From positions 1 through 51,374 of the forward strand of contig DATBCD010000063.1 in assembly GCA_036270655.1 (NCBI GenBank): a stretch of DNA of 51,374 bases, written 5' to 3'. Below are positions 43,192-51,155 of the stretch, piece by piece (the stretch's first letter is position 1; each line of letters starts with the position of its first letter). A program made the translations under genes and the position numbers. A model generated the notes under the pieces. It ran no database searches. It saw nothing but the letters and a program-made list of their open reading frames with translations, and was not told where the DNA came from. This DNA is from VBCK01 sp036270655. GTDB lineage: Bacteria > Pseudomonadota > Gammaproteobacteria > Burkholderiales > Burkholderiaceae_F.

Positions 43192-45384
43192 TCAACCTTG
43201 ATAGACGATCTCGATCGCCCCTCCCGGCATATGAGGCGCCCCCCACACCGCAACTTCGCGCCGGTACGGCTTCGGATACTGGGCGTCGGGTTCCTCGATT
43301 TCGCGCGCCAGGCGATGCCCGGTGAAGGTCGCGTCCGCGATCAGCCGGGGCGCCTCGGCGTCGCCGATCAGGTACACGGCCTTCACGCCGTTGGCGGCCC
43401 ATTCGCCCTGGCGCGCCTTCAGCTCGCGGTGCAAGCCGTCCTCGGAATGCCGGCCGGTCACCAGCACCAGCGAATCGAACTCGAGCCAGCGCTGCGTCTT
43501 GTTCGGGTCGCGCGGCACTTTGCCCGGGCCGCGGTAGCTGCGCTTGGAGCCCTCGCCCCAGATGTTGTACACCTCGAGCCGCCCCTTCTCGATCCGGGAG
43601 CAGAAGGTGTTGTGCTCCTCCTTCACGTGCAGCTCGTGCAGCCGCCGCATCATGTTCGGATACTCCAGCGTGAAGTGCATGTAGTTGGCCAGATGCACGC
43701 CGGTCACGATCGTGACCTGGTGGCCGGCCAGCGCCAGCTTCTCGGCCAGGCTGGGCGCCATGAAGTAGGTGTCGGCGTTCAGGATCACGACCCGCGGGCC
43801 GATCTTCTTCCTGCCGGACAGGACCTGCTCGGGGGTCAGCTGGTCCGGCTGCGAGGCATCGGCGCCCGGGATCGGCTCGTGGCTCAGGCAGTTGGTGCCG
43901 TCGGTGTTCCACGATGATCCGGTCGCCACGACGATCTTGTCGGCGCCGTACTTCAGCGCCTGCTCGGCGGTGATCGGCTTCTGCCCGAGCATCACCTGCG
44001 ACTGCTTGTTCTTCCTGACCAGCTTGGCGATCTGCTGCTCGCGATAGTCGCGGTGGTAGCCCCACTCGCCCAGGCCCGGCAGCGTCATCACGCTGTTCAT
44101 GTGGCCGCCGATCTTCTCGGCCTGGTCATACAGGTGGACCGTGTAACCGCGCTCCAGCAGAACGCGCGCGCACTCGGCGCCCGAGGGGCCCGCGCCGATC
44201 ACCAGGACCGAATCGTCCGAACTCTTCTTCGGGAAGCGTTCCGGGTGCCAGCCGCGCCGGTATTCCTCGCCGGCGGTCGCGTTCTGGGTGCAGATCATCG
44301 GCGGTCCGCCGATCTCCCAGCGCGAGATGCAGACATTGCAGCCGATGCACACGCGCACGTCGTCGATCCGGCCCTCCTCGATCTTCCTGGGCAGGAAGGG
44401 ATCGGAGATCGACGGCCGGGCGGCTCCGATGATGTCGGCGATCCCCTTGGTCACGATCTCGGTCATCTTCTCCGGATCGGTGAAGCGCCCGACCCCGAGC
44501 ACCGGCTTCTTGGCGACCTGCTTGATGAACTTGGTCCAGGGAACCTGGTGCCCCTGCTGGTAGAAGCGCGACGGCCCGGCATCCTCGCCCCACTCGGCGA
44601 TATCGCCGACATCGACGTCCCACAGGTCGACCAGCGGGTCGGCCATTTCGACGAATTTCATCCCGTCGACCTCGACCTCGAGCTGGCTCGGTCCAAACAG
44701 CGTGTCGACCGCGAAGCGCGTGGCGATCGCGCAGTCGTGGCCGACCGCGCGCCGCACTTTCTCCAGCGTCTCCAGCCAGAAGCGGGCGCGGTTCTCCAGC
44801 GGCCCGCCGTACTGATCGGTGCGCTTGTTGTAATAGTGCGAAAGGAACTGCAGCGGCAGATAGGAGTGCGCGCCGTACACGTAGACGATGTCGAAACCGG
44901 CGTCGCGCGCCCGCAGCGCCGCGTCCACGTAATACTGCTGGACCATCGCGATCTCGGCCAGGTCCATTTCCTTGCAATAGGTCAGCGTCTCGAACTCCGA
45001 CGCATACTGGCTCGGGCCGCGCGGGGTCGCGCGCGACTCCATGCACGGCGCGTGCGAGCCGCCGTACCACATCTCGACCCCTGCCAGCGAGCCGTACTTG
45101 TGGATGTGCTCGGTCATCGCGCGCAGGTTTCGCACGTCGCCCTGGTCCCAGATGCGCGCCGACAGCCGGTGCGTGTCGTCCGATTCCGGATGGATCGAGC
45201 AGTACTCGGTGTTGATGCCGGCCCAGCCGCCCTCGGCCTTCAACGAACGATGCGCCGCCTGGAAGCCCGGCTTGTCGGAGCCGGCACCGATGCAGTGCGG
45301 GACCTGGTAGAAGCGATTGCGGAGGGTTTTCGGACCGATCTTGACCGGCTGGAACAGAACGTCGTACTTCGGATCACGCGCCAT
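43192..45384 (-). CDS. tmd: Trimethylamine dehydrogenase
   Basis: Oxidises trimethylamine to dimethylamine and formaldehyde and gives electrons to ETF; 730 residues, so the mature chain without Met has the 729 known for the Methylophilus enzyme. Numbered without Met, every signature residue I checked is in register: Cys30 (6-S-cysteinyl FMN), the substrate aromatic bowl Tyr60, Trp264, Trp355, catalytic Tyr169, His172, Asp267, [4Fe-4S] ligands Cys345, 348, 351, 364, and Tyr442 at the ETF contact. Dimethylamine dehydrogenase has Gln at 60, so Tyr60 favours trimethylamine. Domain order: TIM barrel, Fe-S segment, two nucleotide-binding-like domains (VLVIGAGPSGAECAR, about 392-406). Ribosome site gaggg. 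Head of the operon. Confidence 0.95.
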   Translation of the reverse strand: MARDPKYDVLFQPVKIGPKTLRNRFYQVPHCIGAGSDKPGFQAAHRSLKAEGGWAGINTEYCSIHPESDDTHRLSARIWDQGDVRNLRAMTEHIHKYGSLAGVEMWYGGSHAPCMESRATPRGPSQYASEFETLTYCKEMDLAEIAMVQQYYVDAALRARDAGFDIVYVYGAHSYLPLQFLSHYYNKRTDQYGGPLENRARFWLETLEKVRRAVGHDCAIATRFAVDTLFGPSQLEVEVDGMKFVEMADPLVDLWDVDVGDIAEWGEDAGPSRFYQQGHQVPWTKFIKQVAKKPVLGVGRFTDPEKMTEIVTKGIADIIGAARPSISDPFLPRKIEEGRIDDVRVCIGCNVCISRWEIGGPPMICTQNATAGEEYRRGWHPERFPKKSSDDSVLVIGAGPSGAECARVLLERGYTVHLYDQAEKIGGHMNSVMTLPGLGEWGYHRDYREQQIAKLVRKNKQSQVMLGQKPITAEQALKYGADKIVVATGSSWNTDGTNCLSHEPIPGADASQPDQLTPEQVLSGRKKIGPRVVILNADTYFMAPSLAEKLALAGHQVTIVTGVHLANYMHFTLEYPNMMRRLHELHVKEEHNTFCSRIEKGRLEVYNIWGEGSKRSYRGPGKVPRDPNKTQRWLEFDSLVLVTGRHSEDGLHRELKARQGEWAANGVKAVYLIGDAEAPRLIADATFTGHRLAREIEEPDAQYPKPYRREVAVWGAPHMPGGAIEIVYQG

Positions 45385-45442
45385 TTCGAATCGCCCTCGT
45401 CGACTGTCGAGACTTCTTCATTTCATTTTGTAATTCGCAACG

Positions 45443-45498
45443 ATTATCGAGACGCGTTCCTGCATCGAACAATGCTCATGAGGGGTTACCACCAAAGT
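45443..45498 (-). promoter_or_regulatory. Shared promoter/activator element of the trimethylamine dehydrogenase operon
   Basis: On the minus strand: ACTTTGGTGGTAACCCC (45498-45482), CTCATGAGCA, then TTGTTC (-35, 45472-45467), an 18-bp spacer and GATAAT (-10, 45448-45443), giving a leader of about 50 nt. It is identical to the APC1 promoter (23583-23638) in the upstream element, both hexamers and spacer length, while the inner spacer differs in eight of ten bases nearest the -35, so the match is selected rather than a recent copy. Confidence 0.78.
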
Positions 45499-45560
45499 GT
45501 TAGCGGCCCGCCGGGCGCGTCATTCATGGTGCATTGCGGTGAGCATCGTGCGCCCAATTT

Positions 45561-45573
45561 GGTGCGCCGCACC
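45561..45573. promoter_or_regulatory. Palindrome GGTGCG-C-CGCACC between the two divergent promoters
   Basis: Perfect 13-bp inverted repeat (ggtgcg, centre c, cgcacc), preceded by ttt; the block tttggtgcgcygcac is shared with 23697-23710 upstream of APC1. It lies midway between the dehydrogenase promoter and the gcvT2 promoter, where a bidirectional regulator would bind. A related cgtgcgccc and ggtgcattgc lie nearby. Protein unknown. Confidence 0.55.
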
Positions 45574-45580
45574 GTTACCT

Positions 45581-45635
45581 ACTTGGTGTTAACTCGTCGT
45601 GAGAATTGTCTCCGGCACGGGGCCGAGCACAAAAT
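45581..45635 (+). promoter_or_regulatory. Partial copy of the shared promoter facing gcvT2
   Basis: Plus strand: ACTTGGTGTTAAC (45581-45593), then TCGTGAGAATTGT (45597-45609), the latter 13 bp identical to the APC1 promoter element. TTGTCT at 45606-45611 is the -35, followed after 18 bp by CAAAAT (45630-45635). Same order and spacing as the two stronger copies with a 1-bp gap in the upstream element. Leader to the gcvT2 ATG about 80 nt. With 45443-45498 it forms two divergent copies in one 338-bp gene-free stretch. Confidence 0.62.
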
Positions 45636-45722
45636 CCGAGCCGGTCAAATCGAATCAGGGTCGAGAACGGCGCCGAGCCCGCGCGGACTGCGCGACGCTG
45701 CGCTGCAACCGCGCCGCATCCC

Positions 45723-46859
45723 ATGGATACGCGAACGATTGAACGACAGTCGATCCTGAACGCGAGGCACCGCGAGCTCGGCTCCGCGCTGGACGGTGAG
45801 TTGTGGAATCACACGCCGCTGCCGTGGCGCTATCGGACCGACCCCCACGAGGAGGTGATCGCCACGCGCACGCGCGCGGCGCTGTACGACGTGTCGGCGC
45901 TCAACATCGTCCATGTCCGGGGGCCCGATGCCCAGGACGTGCTCAACCGCCTCGTCTGCATCGACGTCGCCCGCCTGAAACCCGGCAGCGCGCGGCTGGG
46001 GGCCGAAGTCGATCACGAAGGGGCACTGGCCGACGACGTCATGCTGATACGCGATGCGGCGGACGCCTTTCGCGTCTCGCACGGCAGCGGTGGCACGCCG
46101 GCCGCGCTGGCCGAGCTCGCATCCGGCAAACGCGTATCGATCGAACCGGACCGCGACGTGCACGCGCTGTCCCTGCAAGGCCCTGCGTCGCTCGGCGTGC
46201 TGGCTCCCCACTGCGCCGCGCCGCTGGCCGGGTTGCGTTATATGGACCATGTGAGCACCACGCTGTTCGGGCTTGCGGTGGTGATCAGCCGCGGAGGCTA
46301 CTCGGGCGAGCGAGGCTACGAGATCTTCTGTGCGTCGCGCGATGCGATCCGGATCTGGGACGCGATCCTGGAGATCGGCAAGTCCGCCGGAGTGGTCGCC
46401 GCCTCGTGGTCGGCGCTCGAGCTGACCCGCGTCGAAGCCGCGCTGCTGTTCTATCCCTTCGACATGCCCGAGGGCGACGTCACGCCCTGGGAGGCGAACA
46501 TGCACTGGGCGGTCGACCTTGACAAGACGGCCGAGTACACCGGAAAAAAGGCCGTGCTCCGATTGCGCGGGCGCGAGCGGTTCAGGCAGGCCGGCCTGGC
46601 GGTCGAGCACGGCGATGCGGTAGCGGCCGGCTCGGAGATTTTCATCGGGCGCGACAAGGTCGGCGTCGTCACCTCCGCCTCCTACAGCCGTTTCCTGATG
46701 CAATCGCTGGCGATGGTCCACCTGGTGCCGAGCGCCATCCACCTGGGCACGCGCGTGTCGGTACGCAGCGAGGGCATCGAGCGGCCGGCGACCGTGGTGC
46801 GCACGCCGTTCTACGATCCGCTTCGGTTGCGCACCCAACCGGAAGGGCGCGCCCGCTGA
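45723..46859 (+). CDS. GcvT/DmdA-family folate-dependent one-carbon transferase (gcvT2)
   Basis: 378-residue paralogue of the protein at 20711. Shared marks: RHRELGSAL near the start, TRTRAALYDVSALNIVHVRGP, ADDVMLI in the folate-site region, LSLQGPAS, ISRGGYSGERGYEIF and RVEAALLFYPFDMPEG. Overall identity is modest (roughly a third to two-fifths by eye), so the pair is old. It is transcribed divergently from trimethylamine dehydrogenase from a related promoter. Moving the formaldehyde or methyl carbon of trimethylamine to tetrahydrofolate is the natural hypothesis. No ribosome site is obvious before the ATG; the N-terminus matches gcvT1. Confidence 0.85.
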   Translation: MDTRTIERQSILNARHRELGSALDGELWNHTPLPWRYRTDPHEEVIATRTRAALYDVSALNIVHVRGPDAQDVLNRLVCIDVARLKPGSARLGAEVDHEGALADDVMLIRDAADAFRVSHGSGGTPAALAELASGKRVSIEPDRDVHALSLQGPASLGVLAPHCAAPLAGLRYMDHVSTTLFGLAVVISRGGYSGERGYEIFCASRDAIRIWDAILEIGKSAGVVAASWSALELTRVEAALLFYPFDMPEGDVTPWEANMHWAVDLDKTAEYTGKKAVLRLRGRERFRQAGLAVEHGDAVAAGSEIFIGRDKVGVVTSASYSRFLMQSLAMVHLVPSAIHLGTRVSVRSEGIERPATVVRTPFYDPLRLRTQPEGRAR

Positions 46860-46923
46860 GGGGGCGGGCCGGTCATGAATCCCCAGAGCACGAGGCAACG
46901 GGGCTTACCGTGCCACTGGGGGT

Positions 46924-48789
46924 TCACTCGTCGGCGAATTCGCAGTGCCCGGGGCCGAGTCGCTGCCGCGCCTCCAGCGCCGCCCTGCGCGCCGCGGCCA
47001 GCATCATGTCGGCCGATTCGTAGCGCGCATTGCTGATGGCGACCCCGATGCTGGCAGTCGGTGACCATGGCCCGCCGTCCAGGGGCAGCGGCGTGGCGAA
47101 CGCGCGCGCCAGCGAGCCGGCGATGTTGGAGCACGCCGGCATGACCTCCTTGTCCTCGGGCACCGCCCGCGGGGCGCCGCCCAGGCGAAAGTCGGTCAGC
47201 AGCACCGCGAATTGCCCGGAGCCGAGGCGGGCCACGGTCGACCCAGGGGCCTGCACGGCGTCGAGCCGGTCGGCCAGCATCCCGATGGCCTGATCGGCGC
47301 CGCGCGCCCCCAGCTGTTCGCGCACCCGGTCGAAATCGTCGATGTCGATCCAGAACAGCGCACACGCATAGCGGGCCGCCGCCGAATGATGCAGCACGTA
47401 CGACAACGCCTGGCGCAAATGCGGCTCGTCGGCCGGCTCGGTGCCCGGCTGGATGCCCAGCCGCCGCAGCGTCTGCTGATCGGCGCTGGCGCGCATCCGT
47501 ACGTCCGTGATGAAGCCCTCGAGCGCAAGCACCTCGCCGGTGGAGGAGAAGACGCCGCAGCCCTGCTCCCACACCCAGCACTGCTTGCCTTGCGCATCGA
47601 CGATCCGATAGGTCATCCGGAACGGCTTGCGCAGCGCGAGGTTCGATTCGACCTGCTGGCGGACGAACTCCCGGTCGTCCGGATGGATAAGCTGTGCGTA
47701 CGAGGTGCGGGCGTTCTTGACCAGCTCGAACGGCTCGAAGCCGGTCAGCTCCAGGCTTCCGTCGCTGACGAAATCCATCGTCCAATCGGCGTCGTTGCGG
47801 GCCCGGTACACCATGCCCGGGAAATTCGCCAGCAACGTCATCGGAAGAAGCCGGCGCGCGGCCGTTGCCGATTCCTCGACTTTCTTGCGTGGCGTGATTT
47901 CGTGCAGCGTGGCCAGCACCCCGATCACCTCGCCGTCCCCGAGCACGCAGGGATGGGCCCTCAGATCCATCCAGTGCACGCTGCCGTCGGTCGAAATCAG
48001 GCGCGCCTCCCGCGCCAGGTGATCGAGCCGCCCGTTGAGCAGTCGCGCGAAATCCTTCTCGACCGGATCGCGGTCCCCGGGATGCAGGTAGGCGGGGAAC
48101 GTGCGCCCGCGCACGTCGACCTGGGGATCTCCGGCCAGGCGCTCCCAGGCCCGATTCGCATAGGTCATCTCGCCGCCGGAATCGACCGAAACGACGACCA
48201 GATCGAGCTGGTGCAGCACGACGCTGGAAATGTCGGAGCCGCTCGCGGGAGCCTCCGCCAGCGCGTCCAGACCCAGTTGCAGCAGCGAGGTGCCGGGCTC
48301 GCCGGCCAGCTGCGAGGTGCAGGCCTGAGCCCTCACCGAGCTGCCATCGGCTTTGAGCATCCGAAGCGCGGCGGGCCGGTCGGTCTCGTCCTGGCCCGCA
48401 TCGGAGGCCAGCAGCGCGACCAGCCGTCCCTGGTCGAGCGGATGGACCAGGTTGGAGATCGGCAGACCGATCACCTCGTCGCGCCGCCCTCCGAAGTCCA
48501 GCAACGCCAGAAAGGCCCGATTGGCGTCCCGCACCAGGCCTGCGGCGACCACCGCGGCGGGGGCCGAGACCGCCTCGCACAGCCCGGCCGCCACCACGAC
48601 CCGATCGGCGGCGTTAGCGCCGCGCGCCCGGCGCCGCGCCCGCCCGAAGCTGGCGGCCTGAAGGACAATGGCGCCGAGCATCAGCGCGCCGACGCCCAGC
48701 GCCGGTGCCACCAGGCCGCCGGTCCACACTCCGATTACCGTCGCGTAGAGCAAGACCAGCGCCCATGCTGAAATCAGGTAAAGCGTCAT
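46924..48789 (-). CDS. Membrane-anchored PAS signalling protein with degenerate GGDEF domain
   Basis: 621 residues: two N-terminal membrane helices (about 2-24 and 28-48), then three PAS-like modules (about 75-165, 185-300 with the PAC segment DGSVHWMDLRAHP, and 310-435 with FPGMVYRARNDADWTMDFVSDG), and a C-terminal GGDEF-fold domain (about 460-615). The signature GG(D/E)EF is replaced by GSGQF in RLGSGQFAVLLTDFRLGG, so diguanylate cyclase activity is unlikely; it may be a sensor or GTP-binding module. Its ATG is only 11 bp from the divergent kinase start, so their promoters must overlap coding sequence. Confidence 0.85.
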   Translation of the reverse strand: MTLYLISAWALVLLYATVIGVWTGGLVAPALGVGALMLGAIVLQAASFGRARRRARGANAADRVVVAAGLCEAVSAPAAVVAAGLVRDANRAFLALLDFGGRRDEVIGLPISNLVHPLDQGRLVALLASDAGQDETDRPAALRMLKADGSSVRAQACTSQLAGEPGTSLLQLGLDALAEAPASGSDISSVVLHQLDLVVVSVDSGGEMTYANRAWERLAGDPQVDVRGRTFPAYLHPGDRDPVEKDFARLLNGRLDHLAREARLISTDGSVHWMDLRAHPCVLGDGEVIGVLATLHEITPRKKVEESATAARRLLPMTLLANFPGMVYRARNDADWTMDFVSDGSLELTGFEPFELVKNARTSYAQLIHPDDREFVRQQVESNLALRKPFRMTYRIVDAQGKQCWVWEQGCGVFSSTGEVLALEGFITDVRMRASADQQTLRRLGIQPGTEPADEPHLRQALSYVLHHSAAARYACALFWIDIDDFDRVREQLGARGADQAIGMLADRLDAVQAPGSTVARLGSGQFAVLLTDFRLGGAPRAVPEDKEVMPACSNIAGSLARAFATPLPLDGGPWSPTASIGVAISNARYESADMMLAAARRAALEARQRLGPGHCEFADE

Positions 48790-48800
48790 CGGGAGTTATC

Positions 48801-50393
48801 GTGTTCTGGCCTCAGCGCCTCAAACGGTACCCGCTTTTCACGCGCCTGCTGGCCCTCGCGGCCGGCATGGCCGTAGCCTGTACGCTGATGTTCTGGGGCA
48901 CCGTGGTGCTTCAGAATTTCTTTGCCGGCGACCTGGCCGCCATCGAACAGGCGTGCGAGGCGCCGGCGCAGGTCCCCCACCGCGCCTGCTCGACCGTGCA
49001 GGAGCTGCAGAAGACGTGGCGCGAACGCCAGCCCGTGATGCTGCTGCTGCAGGGAGGATGCCTGGTGCTGGTCCTCGCAGGGGCGCTGCTGCTGCTTTCG
49101 GGCGCGCGCGACGCGCTGATTCGCCGCGCCGACGCCGCGCTGGCGCTGCTGGCGCCGCTGGTCGGGCAGCGTCCCGGCGATGAAATCGATCGACTGGTGA
49201 CCAGCTTGCGCGATCTGGCCGGAAGGCAGGCCGGTTTCGAAGCCGAGGGCCGCTGGCTGCGGCACGCCAGCAGCGAGCTGCTGAGCGCGAAGACGACGGC
49301 GCTGGAAAACCTGTGCCGGACCGCGAAGCTGCTCGGGGAGAACGATATCTCCGAGCTGCACGTGGTCAGCGCGTTGGGCATCCTGGAGCAGACGCTGCAG
49401 GCCCGCACGGTCGGACTGCGCCTGACGCGGACGGTGCGCGTCGCGCTGGCGGCGCCCGAAATTCTCTCGACCGGCGCGGCGCCGGACATTTTGGGCGAGA
49501 CCACGGCCGAGCCGGTCGGCACCGAGATCACCGCGCGCCTGCTGCCGGCGCGCGACAAGAACGGGACACGCAGCCTTCTGCTTCCGGTTCGCAAGGGCGA
49601 TCTGGCCGTCGGCATGCTGGCGGCGGAGCTGGACGCGACCGCCGCCATGGACGACACCCGCGTCCAGTTCGCGGAAAACTTCGCGCGGCTGCTCGGGGTC
49701 GCGCTGTCCACCGTGATCCGAAGCCACGAGGCGCAGCGCGTCGCCCTGCTGGAAGAGCGCAGCGCCATTGCGCGCGAGCTGCACGATTCGCTGGCCCAAT
49801 CGCTCGCGTACATGAAAATCCAGGTGGCGCGCCTGCAGCACAGCCTGGACGCCGGTGCGCCACCCGCCAGCGCCGTCGCGACGGCCCAGGAATTGCGGGA
49901 CGGGTTGAATGGTGCCTACCGGGAAGTCAGGGAGCTGATCAGCGCGTTTCGCACGCAGGTCGGCCGGGGCGGCATCGCCGCCGCGCTGCAGGACATCGCG
50001 AACGAGTTTTCGCACCGCAACGATCTGGCCGTTTCGGTGGACAACCAGCTCGCCGGCTGCCGTCTCGGAATCAACGAGGAATTCCACGTGCTCCAGATCG
50101 TGCGCGAGGCGATCACCAATACGGTCCGGCATGCCGGTGCGAAACGGGTCCATGTGGCCCTCAGCTACGGGCAGGACCACCGGGTGCGCGTCGTGATCGA
50201 GGACGATGGCCGTGGCCTGTCGGCTCTGCAGTCGGATGATAAGCACTATGGATTGAGTATCATGCGCGAGCGGGCCAGTTCCCTGGGAGGCGAGCTCGCC
50301 CTGGAGCCCGGGGAAGGCGGCGGAACGCGGGTCTGCGTCACGTTCGCGCCCGATCGAATGACGCCCGAGCCCGCCGCGCGAGGCGATGCCTGA
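48801..50393 (+). CDS. NarX-type sensor histidine kinase
   Basis: 530 residues from GTG 48801, preceded by ggag; an ATG at 48765 would overlap the divergent gene. Two membrane helices (about 16-38 and 75-97) flank a short periplasmic loop with two Cys (QACEAPAQVPHRACS). A HAMP-like linker and a GAF-like region follow. The HisKA_3 domain has ARELHDSLAQSLAYMK with the phosphorylated His at residue 328, and the ATPase has NTVRHAGAK (N box) and DDGRGL (G1 box). NarX/NarQ-like organisation. The gene overlaps its response regulator by 8 bp. Confidence 0.92.
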   Translation: MFWPQRLKRYPLFTRLLALAAGMAVACTLMFWGTVVLQNFFAGDLAAIEQACEAPAQVPHRACSTVQELQKTWRERQPVMLLLQGGCLVLVLAGALLLLSGARDALIRRADAALALLAPLVGQRPGDEIDRLVTSLRDLAGRQAGFEAEGRWLRHASSELLSAKTTALENLCRTAKLLGENDISELHVVSALGILEQTLQARTVGLRLTRTVRVALAAPEILSTGAAPDILGETTAEPVGTEITARLLPARDKNGTRSLLLPVRKGDLAVGMLAAELDATAAMDDTRVQFAENFARLLGVALSTVIRSHEAQRVALLEERSAIARELHDSLAQSLAYMKIQVARLQHSLDAGAPPASAVATAQELRDGLNGAYREVRELISAFRTQVGRGGIAAALQDIANEFSHRNDLAVSVDNQLAGCRLGINEEFHVLQIVREAITNTVRHAGAKRVHVALSYGQDHRVRVVIEDDGRGLSALQSDDKHYGLSIMRERASSLGGELALEPGEGGGTRVCVTFAPDRMTPEPAARGDA

Positions 50394-51051
50394 ACCGATG
50401 TCCACACGAGTGCTGCTGATCGACGACCACGCGCTGTTCCGGCGGGGTGTCGCGCAGCTGATCGAATCGGATCCGGAGCTGGAGTTCGTCGGCGAGGCGT
50501 GCAACGGCGTGCGCGGAATCGAGCTAGTCAGCGAGGTCGAGCCCGACATCGTGCTGATCGACCTGAATATGAAGGGCCTGTCCGGTATCGCGACCTTGCA
50601 AGGCATCAAGAAACTGAACCGGCGCACCTGCTGCATCATGCTGACGGTGTCGGACGACGAACGGGACGTGCTGCAGGCGATGCGCGCCGGCGCCGACGGG
50701 TATCTGCTGAAGGATCTGGAGCCGGAGGATCTGTGCTCCCGTCTCAAGCTGGCGGCGCGCGGCAGCGTGGTGCTGGAAAGCCGGATCGCGGCCGTGCTGA
50801 CCCGCGCTTCGGCTGCGCCGCCGGCGCAGGACGACGCCGAGCTCACCGAGCGGGAAAACCAGATCCTGGGCAGCCTGGCGCTGGGGCACAACAACAAGGA
50901 GATCGCCCGTCAGCTCGGCATTTCCGACGCGACCGTCAAGGTCCACATCAAGAACCTGCTGCGCAAGCTGAACCTGAAGAGCCGCCTGGAGGCGGCCGTG
51001 TGGGCCTTGAATCGCGGCAATGCGCGCGCGGGCGGCGACAGCCTGCAGTAG
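50386..51051 (+). CDS. NarL/FixJ-type response regulator
   Basis: 221 residues: receiver domain (about 6-125) with acidic pocket LIDDH (Asp13, Asp14), phosphorylation site VLIDLNM (Asp59), and LKD lysine at about 109. The LuxR-type HTH is at about 150-210 (LTERENQILGSLALGHNNKEIARQLGISDATVKVHIKNLLRKL). The ATG at 50386 overlaps the kinase stop, so the pair is translationally coupled; an ATG at 50398 is an alternative. It is the closest DNA-binding regulator to the methylated-amine promoters, about 4 kb away. Confidence 0.94.
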   Translation: MPEPMSTRVLLIDDHALFRRGVAQLIESDPELEFVGEACNGVRGIELVSEVEPDIVLIDLNMKGLSGIATLQGIKKLNRRTCCIMLTVSDDERDVLQAMRAGADGYLLKDLEPEDLCSRLKLAARGSVVLESRIAAVLTRASAAPPAQDDAELTERENQILGSLALGHNNKEIARQLGISDATVKVHIKNLLRKLNLKSRLEAAVWALNRGNARAGGDSLQ

Positions 51052-51090
51052 CAAGACACGGACAATCGCGCTTCAGCCCGCACCCTCACC

Positions 51091-51116
51091 CTCTCCCGCT
51101 GACGCGGGCAAGGGGA
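51091..51116. repeat. Palindromic repeat copy 5 (diverged)
   Basis: Half-arm ctctcccgc (51091-51099), a 4-nt loop and gcggg (51104-51108), followed by caagggg in place of the full gagagggg. Five perfect stem pairs remain. It lies just after the response regulator stop, a position suited to a terminator. Core matches the copies at 3182 and 20586. Confidence 0.55.
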
Positions 51117-51155
51117 GTAGCGCCGTCTCGAGAGCTCACCGGCCCAGCCCGCCCT

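Noticed and set aside
43192..45384. Dimethylamine dehydrogenase or 2,4-dienoyl-CoA reductase
   Set aside because: Tyr60 is the trimethylamine-type residue, and the whole protein resembles trimethylamine dehydrogenase in register; dienoyl-CoA reductases lack Cys30 and this length.
46860..46923. Terminator between gcvT2 and the PAS gene
   Set aside because: The 64-bp gap has no stem with loop and T-run good enough to call.
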